From contig OZ014411.1 in NCBI GenBank assembly GCA_963965975.1, positions 8,619,501 to 8,683,500 on the forward strand: 64,000 nucleotides of DNA, in the 5' to 3' direction. The stretch's first letter is position 1; each line of letters begins with the position of its first letter. Below are positions 1 to 10,394 of this stretch, in pieces. Both the position numbers and the translations under genes were made by a program. Origin of the DNA: Xestospongia bergquistia (lineage: Eukaryota > Porifera > Demospongiae > Haplosclerida > Petrosiidae). Below the pieces are notes generated by a model, which was given only the letters and a program-made list of their open reading frames with translations, searched no databases and had not been told where the DNA came from.

Positions 1-345
1 AAGTGCCCAACACGGCGGCAGAAACCTTATTCACAATAATCAAAGATATCCTCATTCGATGTAACTTGCCCTTATCACTATGTAGAGGACAAGCATATGA
101 TGGTGCCTCAAACATGCAGGGCAAAAAAAGGTGTAGCAACAAGGCTTAGAAGAGAGCAACCAGCAGCTATTCCAGTACACTGCTTTGCACACTGTTTAAA
201 CCTCTGCCTCCAGGATGCCTGTAGAAAGTTGGTGTATGTGAGAGATGCATTGGAAACAGTACGAGAGATCAGTAACCTTATCCGCTATTCACCTAAAAGG
301 CTTCATCTTTTCTCAACAAAACTTCAATGTTCTGAAGAAGGTGGT
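1..345 (+). pseudogene. Broken hAT-type (DUF4371/ZMYM1-like) transposase fragment
   Basis: Conceptual translation gives transposase-like blocks. An upstream frame contains CRGQAYDGASNMQG. A downstream frame contains PVHCFAHCLNLCLQDAC, the Cys/His block typical of hAT-related DUF4371 or ZMYM1-like proteins. The two blocks are in different frames, and the shift falls in the A-rich run near 122-129, so no intact protein can be made. Similarity fades after about 345. The fragment lies where the last intron of gene A should continue, and sequence from about 440 onward again matches the intron of gene B. It therefore looks like an insertion into gene A. Family assignment is from motif recognition only. 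Confidence 0.65.
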
Positions 346-774
346 GTAACTTTAAATAAGATTTTCATTTACATCTATCTGATTCTTCACTAAGCACTTG
401 GCCCCCCCACTTTTCAGTACCTGTCTCCACCCCTGTATATATAATCAAAGTCATGAACCCAATCCAAGTGGAAACACTATCCCAATGTTCAATTATGCTC
501 TATGTTCTAGTAAATAACAAGAAAAGCCTAATAAAAATTAGTAATGGTGTAACTGCCATAAATGGAATAAGGAGTTGGAATTCATCAACTTTGTTGATAG
601 TTGGAATTTTCAAATATGCAAAGGTGTGCAGAGGAATTAGGGAATAAATATTGAAGTGTCCTTAGCCTCTGTATAATTACTATGACATTTCATGTATCTC
701 AAGTTATTTTGGAGGTATGTATGCAACCTAAGTGAATATTCAATCTATTATAAGTGATCAATATATATTAATAC
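346..774. other. Intron sequence of gene A, paralogous to intron of gene B
   Basis: No gene is seen. From about 440 to 774 the sequence aligns by eye with 7075-7410, the intron just downstream of the gene B linker exon. An example is the shared stretch ttttcaaatatgcaaaggt. This supports a recent duplication that included introns. Confidence 0.6.
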
Positions 775-2303
775 CTCATCAACTGACAACTCCTTTAAGT
801 AAGCTTTATTTTCTTGGAGGGTTACATGAACTTCTTCTGTTTTAATTTCTTTATTAGGCTTCTCTGTATAAGCATAAAAAAACAAATGAATTCAATTGTA
901 CTGTTATAGTATATGAATATTACAACAAGGATAATTTATGATATACTAATGTGCTTTGTATATATACCATTCATTGTTTTTTCTAGTCCATGAAGACGAG
1001 TGGTAAGTTGAAAATTATTCTCTTTCAACTCAGACAACTGTTTTAGTAGCTGTTCTTTTTCAGATAATGGAGATTCAATATTGTCTGGAACATTAGTACA
1101 AAACTCAGTGGAGTCATAAGAAGGATTGACTACAGGAATTATTACTTCTGTTTTGGTTTTAGGTGACATACTTTCAGAATAAGTTCGCTTTGATCTTGGA
1201 GGAATTGGAGGACGATTGTTTTTAAAACTGCCAGGAGATGGACGAGGTGGAATAGGAGGAGGGCTGCGTATTTCAGTATGTTGCTCTGTAGGAGAATGAA
1301 TTGTTTCTCTTTCATGTGGCAACACTTCATATTCACATATATTTATATTGTGTATGCCATTTCTCCATTCATGTTCAGGAATAGACTTTAAAAGGTCTTG
1401 TTGTAATATTCTAGTCACTGGAGAAACATCAGTAACAACTTCAGTTAGAAGTGATGGCTTGAGAATCTTTGCTAGCCACTGTGCATCTATGCTCAATTGA
1501 AGTTTTTCCTCTTCGGAGGTTTGCATGCGTCGAATATCAATAGGAACAGAACTTGTTATTTCAATAACATTACTTGGGACGTTATCATAATCATATCTCT
1601 TAGGTGTAGCAATTATAGATTGAAGCAAGTGATGATTATGGATTACTACAATTTCCTTTTTGAACAACATATCAACTTTTGTATCATCATGAGAAAGGTA
1701 GACATAAAGTGGTAACTGATGATGTTCCAGTAATAGTTGTAGATCAATAGATATCAAAGATAGTTGAGTTGTAAAATGACCTTTACAAGTGTCTTCAAGA
1801 CAAAATGATGCATTTGTCTCTGGGTCAATGCAATAAAGCTTCTTTCTCTTTCTACTTGAAGAGTCAATCTTTTTAACAATTAAGATTTGACCTTTCTGTA
1901 GTGACAGAGATGAATCCTTTGAAGATGTCCAGTTTTTCCCTACACTAACAACAGAAGGTTGAGGTACAGCTTTAATCAGGTCAGCCACAGTAACAAAATA
2001 ATATCCTTCTTTGGCCTTTTCAAGATTATTGTGAGGATTATAAAGAACACTTGCTTTCAATTGAGAAGTAACTGGTACAATATAGTTACGTGATGAAATT
2101 CTTACATCAACAACTTTTGTTTCTCTCTTAAAGTAAATGTAAAGTAGTTGACCATCAAAGAAAGATCCACTACAAACTCCATACAAAGATTCATTAACTG
2201 CCACTACTTGAGGAAGATGAATGCCATATCTTTCAATAAAAGCACTCAAAGGCATTGGAAGAGCATCCAATTCTTCATAAAACCGTTCACCGGATACAGC
2301 CAT
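775..2303 (-). CDS. Gene A: CABIT-domain adaptor (GAREM/THEMIS-like), 3' end outside window
   Basis: Exons on the minus strand are 2303-968 (start ATG at 2303) and 863-775. The junction is phase 1 and the second exon ends in phase 0 at a GT donor, as in B-F. The 475 codons visible contain a CABIT domain (about residues 15-270, with the Cys/Gly/Phe signature CKGHFTT near 176). Two SH3-type proline motifs follow (PPIPPRP and PPIPPR, about 345-372), then a heptad-like coiled coil (about 414-475). The SAM exon present in all sister genes is not in the window. In B it lies about 0.9 kb beyond the linker, so here it would be past the left edge or lost after the hAT-like insertion at 1-345. The protein is nearly identical to B. 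Predicted role is a cytosolic tyrosine-kinase adaptor, inferred from the domains. Confidence 0.8.
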
Positions 2304-3214
2304 TGTCCTTTGTTGTATGAAGACTACAAACCAAATACCGTATAACTTATTTTCGAGGTCTACAATTTTTTATTTATTGATTTATTGACCACGATAAAAC
2401 TTGGCGGAATTGTAAAATTTTATAATTTGGCCAGATTAAATTTGAAATATAGCAAATATCTTGTTGTCACACCCATTTTAATTAAATATAATGTTTGCTA
2501 TGTGTACGAAAGTGGGGGCGTGGCGACTACGAGAAAAATTTTGACTGTTATTTATTTTCGAAATTCGTAAATTCACTAAATTCCATCAATCGCCAATAAA
2601 TCCCGGTATACGGTATAGACCATAGATAAGTAATTAAATTAATAATTACTGTGGGCGTGACATTATTTATTAATAACTTGTTAAGACATATGTTTAAGAA
2701 TGTACTTGTCTGTTAAGCTGTCTCTTTTTCCCAATCTTCAAGGGCCAATAACGATGACTATTCCTTCTTGGACCATAGAGGCTACCAATAAAGAGGAAGA
2801 AGGAGTGCAAATAATAGAGCTCCTTATGCAAAATGTACACAAAGAGAAGGCAAAGAGAGGATTTTATTTTATTAATAATACTAATAGATCAATAAAAATA
2901 TAAAGTAATAAAGTCAATTGAGTGAATTGCATGAATTTATTAAGTGGCTACTCTGCTGTCACAGAGCGCATGATCAATAACTGCTTCATGTGTCAATGGG
3001 TGGGCAGGGTGATTGATCGATAAGTGAGACCCACGAAAGTTCGGTATTGCAGAATGAAGTAGTGAGAAAACTAATTGATTATTTGGCTGTAGGATTAGCT
3101 GTGCTTTGTTTACAATCATAGAAGCCAGCTTTTGTAAACACCAGTTGGTCCTATGCCACCAGCTGTATTAGAACTTCCTGAACCAATACAGCAGCTTTCT
3201 TACAAATATAGGTT
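2304..3214. other. Upstream region of gene A, duplicated upstream of gene B
   Basis: No convincing gene is present. Parts of 2304-2760 match 8933-9160 upstream of gene B: the motif ttatacggt/gtatacggt type stretch near the ATG, the block around ttaataattac.gtgggcg, and a segment ending in gggccaat/gggccatt. The promoter region was therefore copied together with the gene. No TATA box is obvious at a fixed distance from the ATG. Confidence 0.5.
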
Positions 3215-4255
3215 CACCTGAAAGAATATGTGCTGAGTGCAGTCCAAAATGCCTTTTGACTTCTTCCTTTGTGACTGACATACACCAGTTCCTTAATAAA
3301 TGGTGTTTGCTTATATTGAGGAAGAAACTTGTCTTTGATATTTAGCCATGTCATGGGAGCATTAAGATAGCAACCATACTGAGGACCTATTTGAACAAGG
3401 TGGTCCCACCAACTTCATAGAGGACAATGGTCTCTAGATGCTGAATCATTATCAGTAAACCATGCTTGTTTTATGGATTCATTGGATAGTTGATGGATAA
3501 GGGGAATTGTTCCAATAACATACATAGACATCGCAAGAGGGTCTCCTTTTGTTGTGTCCTCTTGTAATGGAATGGTTTTTCCTTTAGTGAAGGGACTAAC
3601 ATTGATTGACATGTGTTGATGAACACTCTGGTAATGGATGGGCATAGATAGAGGATGTTTCTGAGAGCTGTTTGGTGGTTAAGTGAATTAAGGCATTAGA
3701 GGCATCTATCTGGATGACAGCATCAAACTTTGAGGAATTAAACTCCTGGTTAATGACAACCTCATATCCACCTTCATGGTCAACACAAAGTTGGACCAGT
3801 CTTGCTGTATCCTTGATGTCTGTTTTGGCTTTCCCAACGATACATTGAATAGGCTCTTTATTCTGATAGGCCTGACACCAGGGCATTTGCTTAGTGCAAT
3901 CAATGTGCAGGCCACATTCGTTTGGAGGCTATGGCATTCCAGAGATCAACTAAGTGTGTGTGGAATGATGTACACAAACACTTCCATCCTGCAGCATCAA
4001 TGCCTGGTGGAACTGCTGCTTCATCCATTCTGAGGACAGTCGAACAACTGAGTGGTCCATCAACCTGGTCAAATAGAATTGGGTGTGGCTCTGGGATCGT
4101 TGTACTTTTGAAAGGATTGGGTACTTTGTCTCAAAAGGTTTGACGTGATTCTGGCTCCTCCATGTGTGAGGAAGAGCATGTAGATGGTGGCAACAGTAGA
4201 CATTCATCTAAGCTCATATTAGTAGGAGTTACGTCTAACCTTTCCATGTCAAAAG
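3215..4255 (-). pseudogene. Degenerate reverse transcriptase of a retroelement
   Basis: The minus strand carries ordered RT-like blocks in shifting frames. From 5' to 3' these are a DAAGWK-like block with DLWNAIASKRMW (about 3900-4000), SKCPGVRPI (about 3880), a FDAVIQIDASNA block carrying the first catalytic Asp region (about 3720), TTKGDPLAMSMY (about 3560), WFTDND where a Y-x-D-D motif is expected (about 3455), and WDHLVQIGPQYGCYLNAPMTW (read in parts, about 3310-3410). Frames change several times and the YxDD position has decayed, so the copy is dead. Element class is uncertain. It lies between A and B and may have arrived after their duplication. Confidence 0.7.
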
Positions 4256-4338
4256 AGGGTTCAACTGTTTTTTTTCTCTTGTGTTGAATCCAATAAAAGT
4301 GGAAGCATGTTATGCTATTTTAGCATGGACTTGCTGCT

Positions 4339-4430
4339 AACTTTTGTCATTTCACTATCATGGTAATCCTCAATATAACTTTTGTCATTTCACTATCATG
4401 GTAATCCTCAATATAACTTTTGTCATTTCA
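4339..4430. repeat. 38-bp tandem repeat, 2.4 copies
   Basis: The unit begins aacttttgtcatttcacta and ends near gtaatcctcaatat. Copies start at 4339, 4377 and 4415 (partial). The last copy is followed by gtgaggattac, the inverse of gtaatcctca, so the end can fold into a hairpin. Confidence 0.8.
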
Positions 4431-4779
4431 GTGAGGATTACCCAGGTCTAAAATGATCAAGAGCAAATAATTGGAAAAGGTCCCATCATAAACAAAAAGA
4501 CCATAGTAAGTAGAGGTATGAATGGTTTATGTCTACTGCATTATCACCTACTTAGCAGTACAGAAATGTCTACTACCTACGTATAATTACATTTAAAACA
4601 TATACTTAAGTACAATTAGTGTAAAATGTAATTTTGATTAACCAGTACACTCAGTATATTCTGTTTTAGTGATTAGTCTCACAGAAGAACCCAAATGGTT
4701 TAATCGACAGACATGTTGTGGAGAAGACAGCACCAGGTTTATATAGAGTTCATATAGAAACAAGACACTTTGATTAGTT

Positions 4780-5110
4780 ATTACTTGCCACAGTTGAGAC
4801 TACTGAAGGATGATCACAAAGACTTTATGTATCCAGATAATGGTGGTACAGATATTACCATTACTAGTAACAATGACAATAGAGGCAACACTGATGTAGA
4901 GACACTTACTGCTACTATGACTTCTAAATTGCAATAGAATACTTCCAGACAACTCTCTTATTAAGGATAAAATGTATTTTCATTGGTTTTATATATCACA
5001 TAATAGTGTATGAGCACATGATTACTTTTGAGTCATTCTATTCTCTTTCTGTCATTTAAGTTGTGTTCTGCCATTTGGATTTGTCAAATATATATATGTA
5101 CATATATACA
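4780..5110 (+). mobile_element. Decayed element copy, inverted relative to the copy at 9230-9552
   Basis: The stretch from the block 'gccacagttgagac' to 'gttctgccatttgga' matches the reverse complement of 9230-9552, with point changes and small indels. The other copy retains an open C-terminal coding remnant. Here the same frame has stops. The element family is not recognised. Confidence 0.5.
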
Positions 5111-6100
5111 TATATATATATATAAAACCTATAGACTGATAACTTATGTAGTAAAGTTAGCTAAATATAGCAATAATAATAATAACAGCGATGCTGACCC
5201 ACAGTAACTGTGTGTGGGGGTGGGTAAAGGCTTACCTGCCCCCTAGTAATGAGCAGTCCCCAGCATCTCCATGCACAGAATCCCATTACCCCCCTTTCCA
5301 ATATACGAAAGTAGGCAGTAAGAGGGAAGTGACTCCAATTCCATTTTAAATGACATTTAATGCCAATTTATCTTCAGCACTTGTTCTTCACCTTTGTGTA
5401 CATATGTGCTAGGGGTTGAAGGGGTCTGCTTCCTAGGTACTCCTGTCTAATATTATAATCTACTCCTAACTGTCTGGTATGTATGCATATGGACTGATAA
5501 CTTATGTAGTAAAGTCAGCTAGTTATAGCACTAATAATGATAACACTGCTGACCAAAGTATTTGAAGAGGGGAGGTCAAGGCTTACCCACCCCCTATTAA
5601 TGAGTAGTAGCTATTAGCCTCTTCACAAAATCCAATTACCTCTCCTTCCTATGGATGAAAATAGGCAGTGAAGGAGATTGGCCTCAATCCCATATTTAAT
5701 AACATTTAATCCCAATTTAAAAGGGTTATGTGAGCTGGAAGTGTGGCCTACATAAACCTGTCTCACCTTGTGGCCACTTGGTATTTTGATGAAACCCTAT
5801 GAAAGCACAGATCCCACCAAGTTATCCTTTTCTTCTCTTTTTTTAAATATTATATATTATCTTCATCCATTGCTCTCCACTTTGGGTGTATTATGCATAG
5901 GGATTGATGGACTCTGTCTTCCTAGGTGCTAATGTCAAGCATCATGATCTACTTCTGTCTAGTATGCATACATACAGTCTCATAGTAAACTAAACATAGT
6001 AAAGACAATTAGTTAAATCACTACTAATAACAACAGTGGTGACTACAGTAGTTGTATGTGGGCAGGAAAGTGCTTACCAAACCCCCTAGTAACCCAACAT
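5110..6100. repeat. Dispersed ~450-bp spacer repeat, three partial copies
   Basis: Units recur near 5130-5300, 5490-5660 and 5975-6095, and again in the B-C spacer. Each contains a stretch like ctgataacttatgtagtaaa, then gataacactgctgacc, then aaggcttaccc and ccccctagtaatgag. Copies differ by substitutions and indels. They look like old non-coding repeats spread with the local duplications. A TA-rich run lies at 5088-5125. Confidence 0.55.
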
Positions 6101-6314
6101 GAATTGGTTGTTTCAACCACTTCGTGTACATTTTGTTGGCATGTTTATCTACAAAATACATTGAAGTGTATGTACAAATTTTGTAATAATAGCCCAAGTC
6201 CAGCATTTAATCATCATAGTTAAAACAATTATATGTGCATAGTACATGTATTACATTAATAATTTAAATGCAGATTTCGTATGCATCACAAAGTGAATTG
6301 TTGTGAATATATTG

Positions 6315-8932
6315 TTAATCCTTATTAAACTTTGAGACTGAGAGACGACCATCAATGATTGACATCAGTTTAATACGATGTAGTCTTGTAGATATACCAA
6401 GGTCCTCTTTGAGAACAGACTCATCTAATTCTAACAGCAGACAGCCATCAATTTGTTCTTCAGTAAATGTCTCCTTGTATTTACCTAATCCTATTTTTTC
6501 TAAGAACTGGGCAACCTAAAATTTAAAGATATAGTTATTTAATATGTTTTATTTAATTATAAAATATTATTAAGAATAATGAATGAAGCACCTATAATAA
6601 TTGTACACATTAATTTTTATGATGAATGTACCAATTATGTATATGGACCAGTGTCTGAGGGGGAAGAAGACATTCCTTTAGAATAATTTCCAGATTGACA
6701 TGAAAAAGGAGGTGATCCTTGCCTATGTGGTGGTGGTGAACCATGACTACCATATTCAGAGTGGCTATCTAAATAATAAATTGTTTCTCTTGCTTTGTGG
6801 GGAAGTGTCAATCAGTATAATAGTGATGTTTACTACTTTACAGTGTCTTAGGGTGTATTATATGCAACCTAGATAACTATATCTTATTATATAAATTAAT
6901 CAATCAATTGTTTGTGATATAAAATGAATAACTTGGCATATATTGTCAGAGGTATAAAGATTTTGTTTAACCATAAACAAAATAAGATGCTAGTGCAGGG
7001 CTGTCACTATAGAATTTGTACCTTAAACGTATGCCATTTGGTATGGAAGCCAAGGGCAGACATTACAATATACGACCAAGATCAGGAACCCAACCCAATT
7101 AGAAACATTTCACTGACACTCAATTCTAGGAGACGGCTTATGGTACTCATGTTTTGCATTTTATTAAGTAGCCAAATAAAAATTAGAAATGACATATGTG
7201 TCAAAAATGAAATAAGTACTTTGGACTCATCAACTGTGTTGTTTATTGGTATTTTCAAATATGCAAAGGTCAACATAAGAAATAGGAATTGGAATGTCTG
7301 TCCTCAACTGTACAATTACTATGGCATTTACATCATGTGCCTTAACTTAGATGTATGCAACCTAAGTGAACATCTAATCTATTTTAATGGTGATCAATAT
7401 GTATTAATACCTCATCAATTGACAACTCCTTTAAATAGGTTTTGTTTTCTTTGAGGGTTACAGCAATTTCTTCTGTTTTTGTTTCTTTATTAGGTTTCTC
7501 TGTATAAGCACAAAAGAAAACAAATTAAATCAATTGCACTGTTATTGTACATGGATATCACAACAAGGATAATTTATGATATACTAATGTGCTTTGTATG
7601 TATACCATTCATTGTTTTCTCTAATCCATGAAGACGAGTGGTAAGTTGAACATTATTCTCTTTCAACTCAGACAACTGTTTTAGTAGCTGTTCTTTTTCA
7701 GATAATGGAGATTCAATATTGCCTGAACAAAACTCAGTGGAGTCATAAGAATGATTGACTACTGGAATTATTACTTCTGTTTTGGTTTTAGGTGACATAC
7801 TTTCAGAATAAGTTCGCTTTGATCTTGGAGGAATTGGAGGACGATCGTCTTTAAAACTGTCAGGAGATGGACGAGGTGAAATAGGAGGAGGGCTGTGTAT
7901 GTCAGTATGTTGCTCTGTTGGAGAATGAATTGTTTCTCTTTCATGTGGCAACACTTCATATTCACATATATTTATATTGTGTATGCCATTTCTCCATTCA
8001 TGTTCAGGAATAGACTTTAAAAGGTGTTGTTGTAATGTTTTAGTTACTGGAGAAACATCAGTAACAACTTCAGTTAGAAGTGATGGCTTGAGAACCTTTG
8101 CTAACTTCTGTGCATCTACGCTCAATTGAATGTTATCATCTTCTGAGGTTTGCATGCGTCGAACATCGATAGGAACAGAACTAATGATTTCAATAACTTT
8201 ATTTGGGATGTTATCGTAATCGTATCGCTTAGTTGTAGCAATTATAGATTGAAGCAAGTGATAATTGTGGATTACTCCAATCTTCTTTTTAAGCAATATA
8301 TCAAGTTTTGTATCATCATGAGAAAGGGAGACAGAAATTGGTAACTGATGATGTTCCAGTAATAGTTGTAGATCAATAGATATCAAAGATAGTTGAGTTG
8401 TAAAATGACCTTTACATGTGTCTTCAAGACAAAATGATGTATTTGTCTCTGGGTCAATGCAATAAAGCTTCTTTCTCTTTCTACTTGAAGAATCTATCTT
8501 TTTAACAATTAAAATTTGACCTTTCTGTAATGACAAAGATGAGTCTTTTGAAGACGTCCAATTTTTCCCTACACTAACAACAGAAGGTGGAGGTACAGCT
8601 TTAATCAGGTCAGCCACAGTAGCAAAGTAATATCCTTCTTTGGCCTTTTCAAGATTATTGTTAGGATTATAAAGAACACTTGCTTTCAATTGAGAAGTAA
8701 CTGGTACAACATAGTTATGTGGTGAAATTCTTACATCAACAACTTTTGTTTCTCTTTTAAAGTAAACGTAAAGTAGTTGACAATGACTGAAAGATCCACT
8801 ACAAACTCCATACAAAGATTCATTAACTGTTACTACTTGAGGTAGATGAATGCCATATCTTTCAATAAAAGCACTCAAAGGCATTGGAAGAGCATCCAAT
8901 TCTTCATAAAACCGCTCACTGGATACAGCCAT
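6315..8932 (-). CDS. Gene B: CABIT-SAM adaptor protein (GAREM-like), 538 aa
   Basis: Minus-strand exons are 8932-7606, 7499-7411 and 6515-6315. Junctions are phase 1 then phase 0, with GT donors and AG acceptors. Summed length is 1617 bp, which gives 538 residues plus stop. I chose the ATG at 8932 because MAVSSERFYEELD matches sister starts; the open frame extends further upstream without family similarity. CABIT spans about residues 15-270 (CKGHFTT signature). Proline motifs are SPPPISPRP and PPIPPR. A coiled coil follows (LLKQLSELKENNVQLTTRL, about 412-470), then SAM (about 474-538; GLGKYKETF, LLLELDES, LHRIKLMSIIDGR). It is closest to gene A. Predicted role is a scaffold/adaptor in tyrosine-kinase signalling, by homology only. 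Confidence 0.88.
6635..6811 (-). pseudogene. Proline-rich CABIT-gene segment inside the last intron of gene B (relic or alternative exon)
   Basis: The minus-strand frame reads LPHKARETIYYLDSHSEY followed by GSPPPHRQGSPPF and ends at a stop at 6635-6637. It resembles the stretch LPHERETIHS...SPPPI...P of the main exons of A and B, just after CABIT. It is in gene B's sense orientation, between the linker and SAM exons. I see no clear splice pair giving the right phases, so an old partial duplication is more likely than a used exon. Confidence 0.5.
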
Positions 8933-9229
8933 TGATCTTTGCTTAATGAAGAGTGTAAAGCAAACACCGTATAGCACAATAATTTCGTGGTCTAAATTAT
9001 ATAATATACATGGTTTATTATATAAACCATAGACTAGTGACGTTATATAAAAATTAATAATTACCGTGGGTGCGGCAGCTTTTATTAATAACTAGTTGTA
9101 GCACGTGGTTAAGAACGTACTTCTCCGTTAAACCATCTCTTTACCCAGGGCCATTGTCGGTGACTCATATATATACATATACAAATATACATATACATAT
9201 ACATATATATATATATGTATATATTTCAC
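8933..9229. other. Upstream region of gene B with TA/CA-rich microsatellite
   Basis: This is a duplicate of the region upstream of gene A (see 2304-3214). It is followed at about 9170-9225 by an interrupted (TA)n/(CATA)n microsatellite. No gene is seen. Confidence 0.5.
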
Positions 9230-9552
9230 AATATCAAATGGCAGAACACAACTTGAATAACAGAGAGAATAAAATGACTCCAAGGTAACCTTGTGCTCAT
9301 ACTCTATCATGTGTTATATAAAAACAATAAGAGAGTTTGGAGGTATTCTATTGCAATTTGAAAGTTGTAGTACCATGAGGTGCAGTAACAGACAATACAT
9401 CAGCATCACTTGTTATTGTTACTAGTAATGGTAATGTATTCTCTGGATACATAGCAATCCTCTGTAACCATCCTTCAGTATTCTCAACTGTGGCAGCTAA
9501 TACCTGATCAGTATGCTGACCAAACTGATTGTATGCATTCTTGGTGAAAGCC
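9230..9552 (-). mobile_element. Element remnant with C-terminal coding tail, inverted partner of 4780-5110
   Basis: On the minus strand an open stretch from about 9552 to the stop at 9348-9350 encodes a tail including ENTLPLLVTITSDADVL and ending in TTTFKLQ. Its 3' flank also matches the 4780-5110 copy in opposite orientation. It looks like the 3' end of a transposon protein plus 3'UTR. I do not recognise the family. Confidence 0.45.
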
Positions 9553-10160
9553 TATAAAAGCACAGATCCCACCAAATTTTTCCTTTTTATTTCTTTTAAT
9601 TTTGTATATTATCTTCAGCAATTGCTTTCACCTTTTGTTGTGTATGTGTCTAGGGGTTGAAAGGCTCTGCCTTCCTAGGTACTCCTGTTAGTATTATGAT
9701 CTACTCCTAACTGTCTATAGTATGTATGCATATGGACTGATAACTTATGTAGTAAAATCAGCTAATGATAGCACTACTAATAGTAACATTATTGATTACA
9801 GCAATTGCATGGGGATGGGTAAAGGCTTCTTTTAATTTTGTATATTATCTTCAGCAATTGTTCTCCGCCTTTGGGTATGTATGTGCATAGGAGATGAAGG
9901 GCTCTCCTTTCCTAGGTATTCCTATCTAGTGTCAAGATCTACTTCTAACTGTCTAGTATGCATGCATATGATGATCTGATAGTAAACTAAATGTAGTAAA
10001 ATCAGCTAGTAATAACATTACTAATAATAACAGTGGTGACCACAGTAGTCACATGTGGGCAGGTAAAGGCTTACCCACCCCCTAGTTATAAGCAGTAGCT
10101 ATTCACAGAATTCAATTACCTCTCTTTCCTATATATGCAAGTAGGCAGTGGAGTGGAGTA
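9553..10160. repeat. Dispersed ~450-bp spacer repeat, two more copies
   Basis: Two partial copies (about 9600-9835 and 9840-10150) of the spacer repeat seen at 5110-6100 lie here. They share ctgataacttatgtagtaaa-like and aaggcttacccaccccctag blocks. No gene is seen. Confidence 0.55.
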
Positions 10161-10394
10161 GCCATATTTCCATATTAATTTAATAATTATATTCATTTTA
10201 ATCTGTAATGAACCTTTATTTATAAAGAACCATTTTCCTAGCCTATATATTAGAGCTAAAGTTATAAATTAAAATTATTATTAAAAGAAATTTTTTTGAA
10301 TAGCACTTAATATTAAAAATACAATTAACTTAATTTCTTTATATAGTAATAAATATTTGGTTTTCTCATTCAAATAGAATGTCAAGCAAACATT

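Noticed and set aside
1142..1336. Overlapping frame in gene A, repeated in gene B at 7771-7965
   Set aside because: It is preserved only because the two exons are near-identical; its translation is low-complexity and lies over the proline-rich region.
6924..7454. 176-codon plus-strand open frame
   Set aside because: It runs antisense across the intron and linker exon of gene B, has no recognisable domain and is not preserved in the gene A copy.
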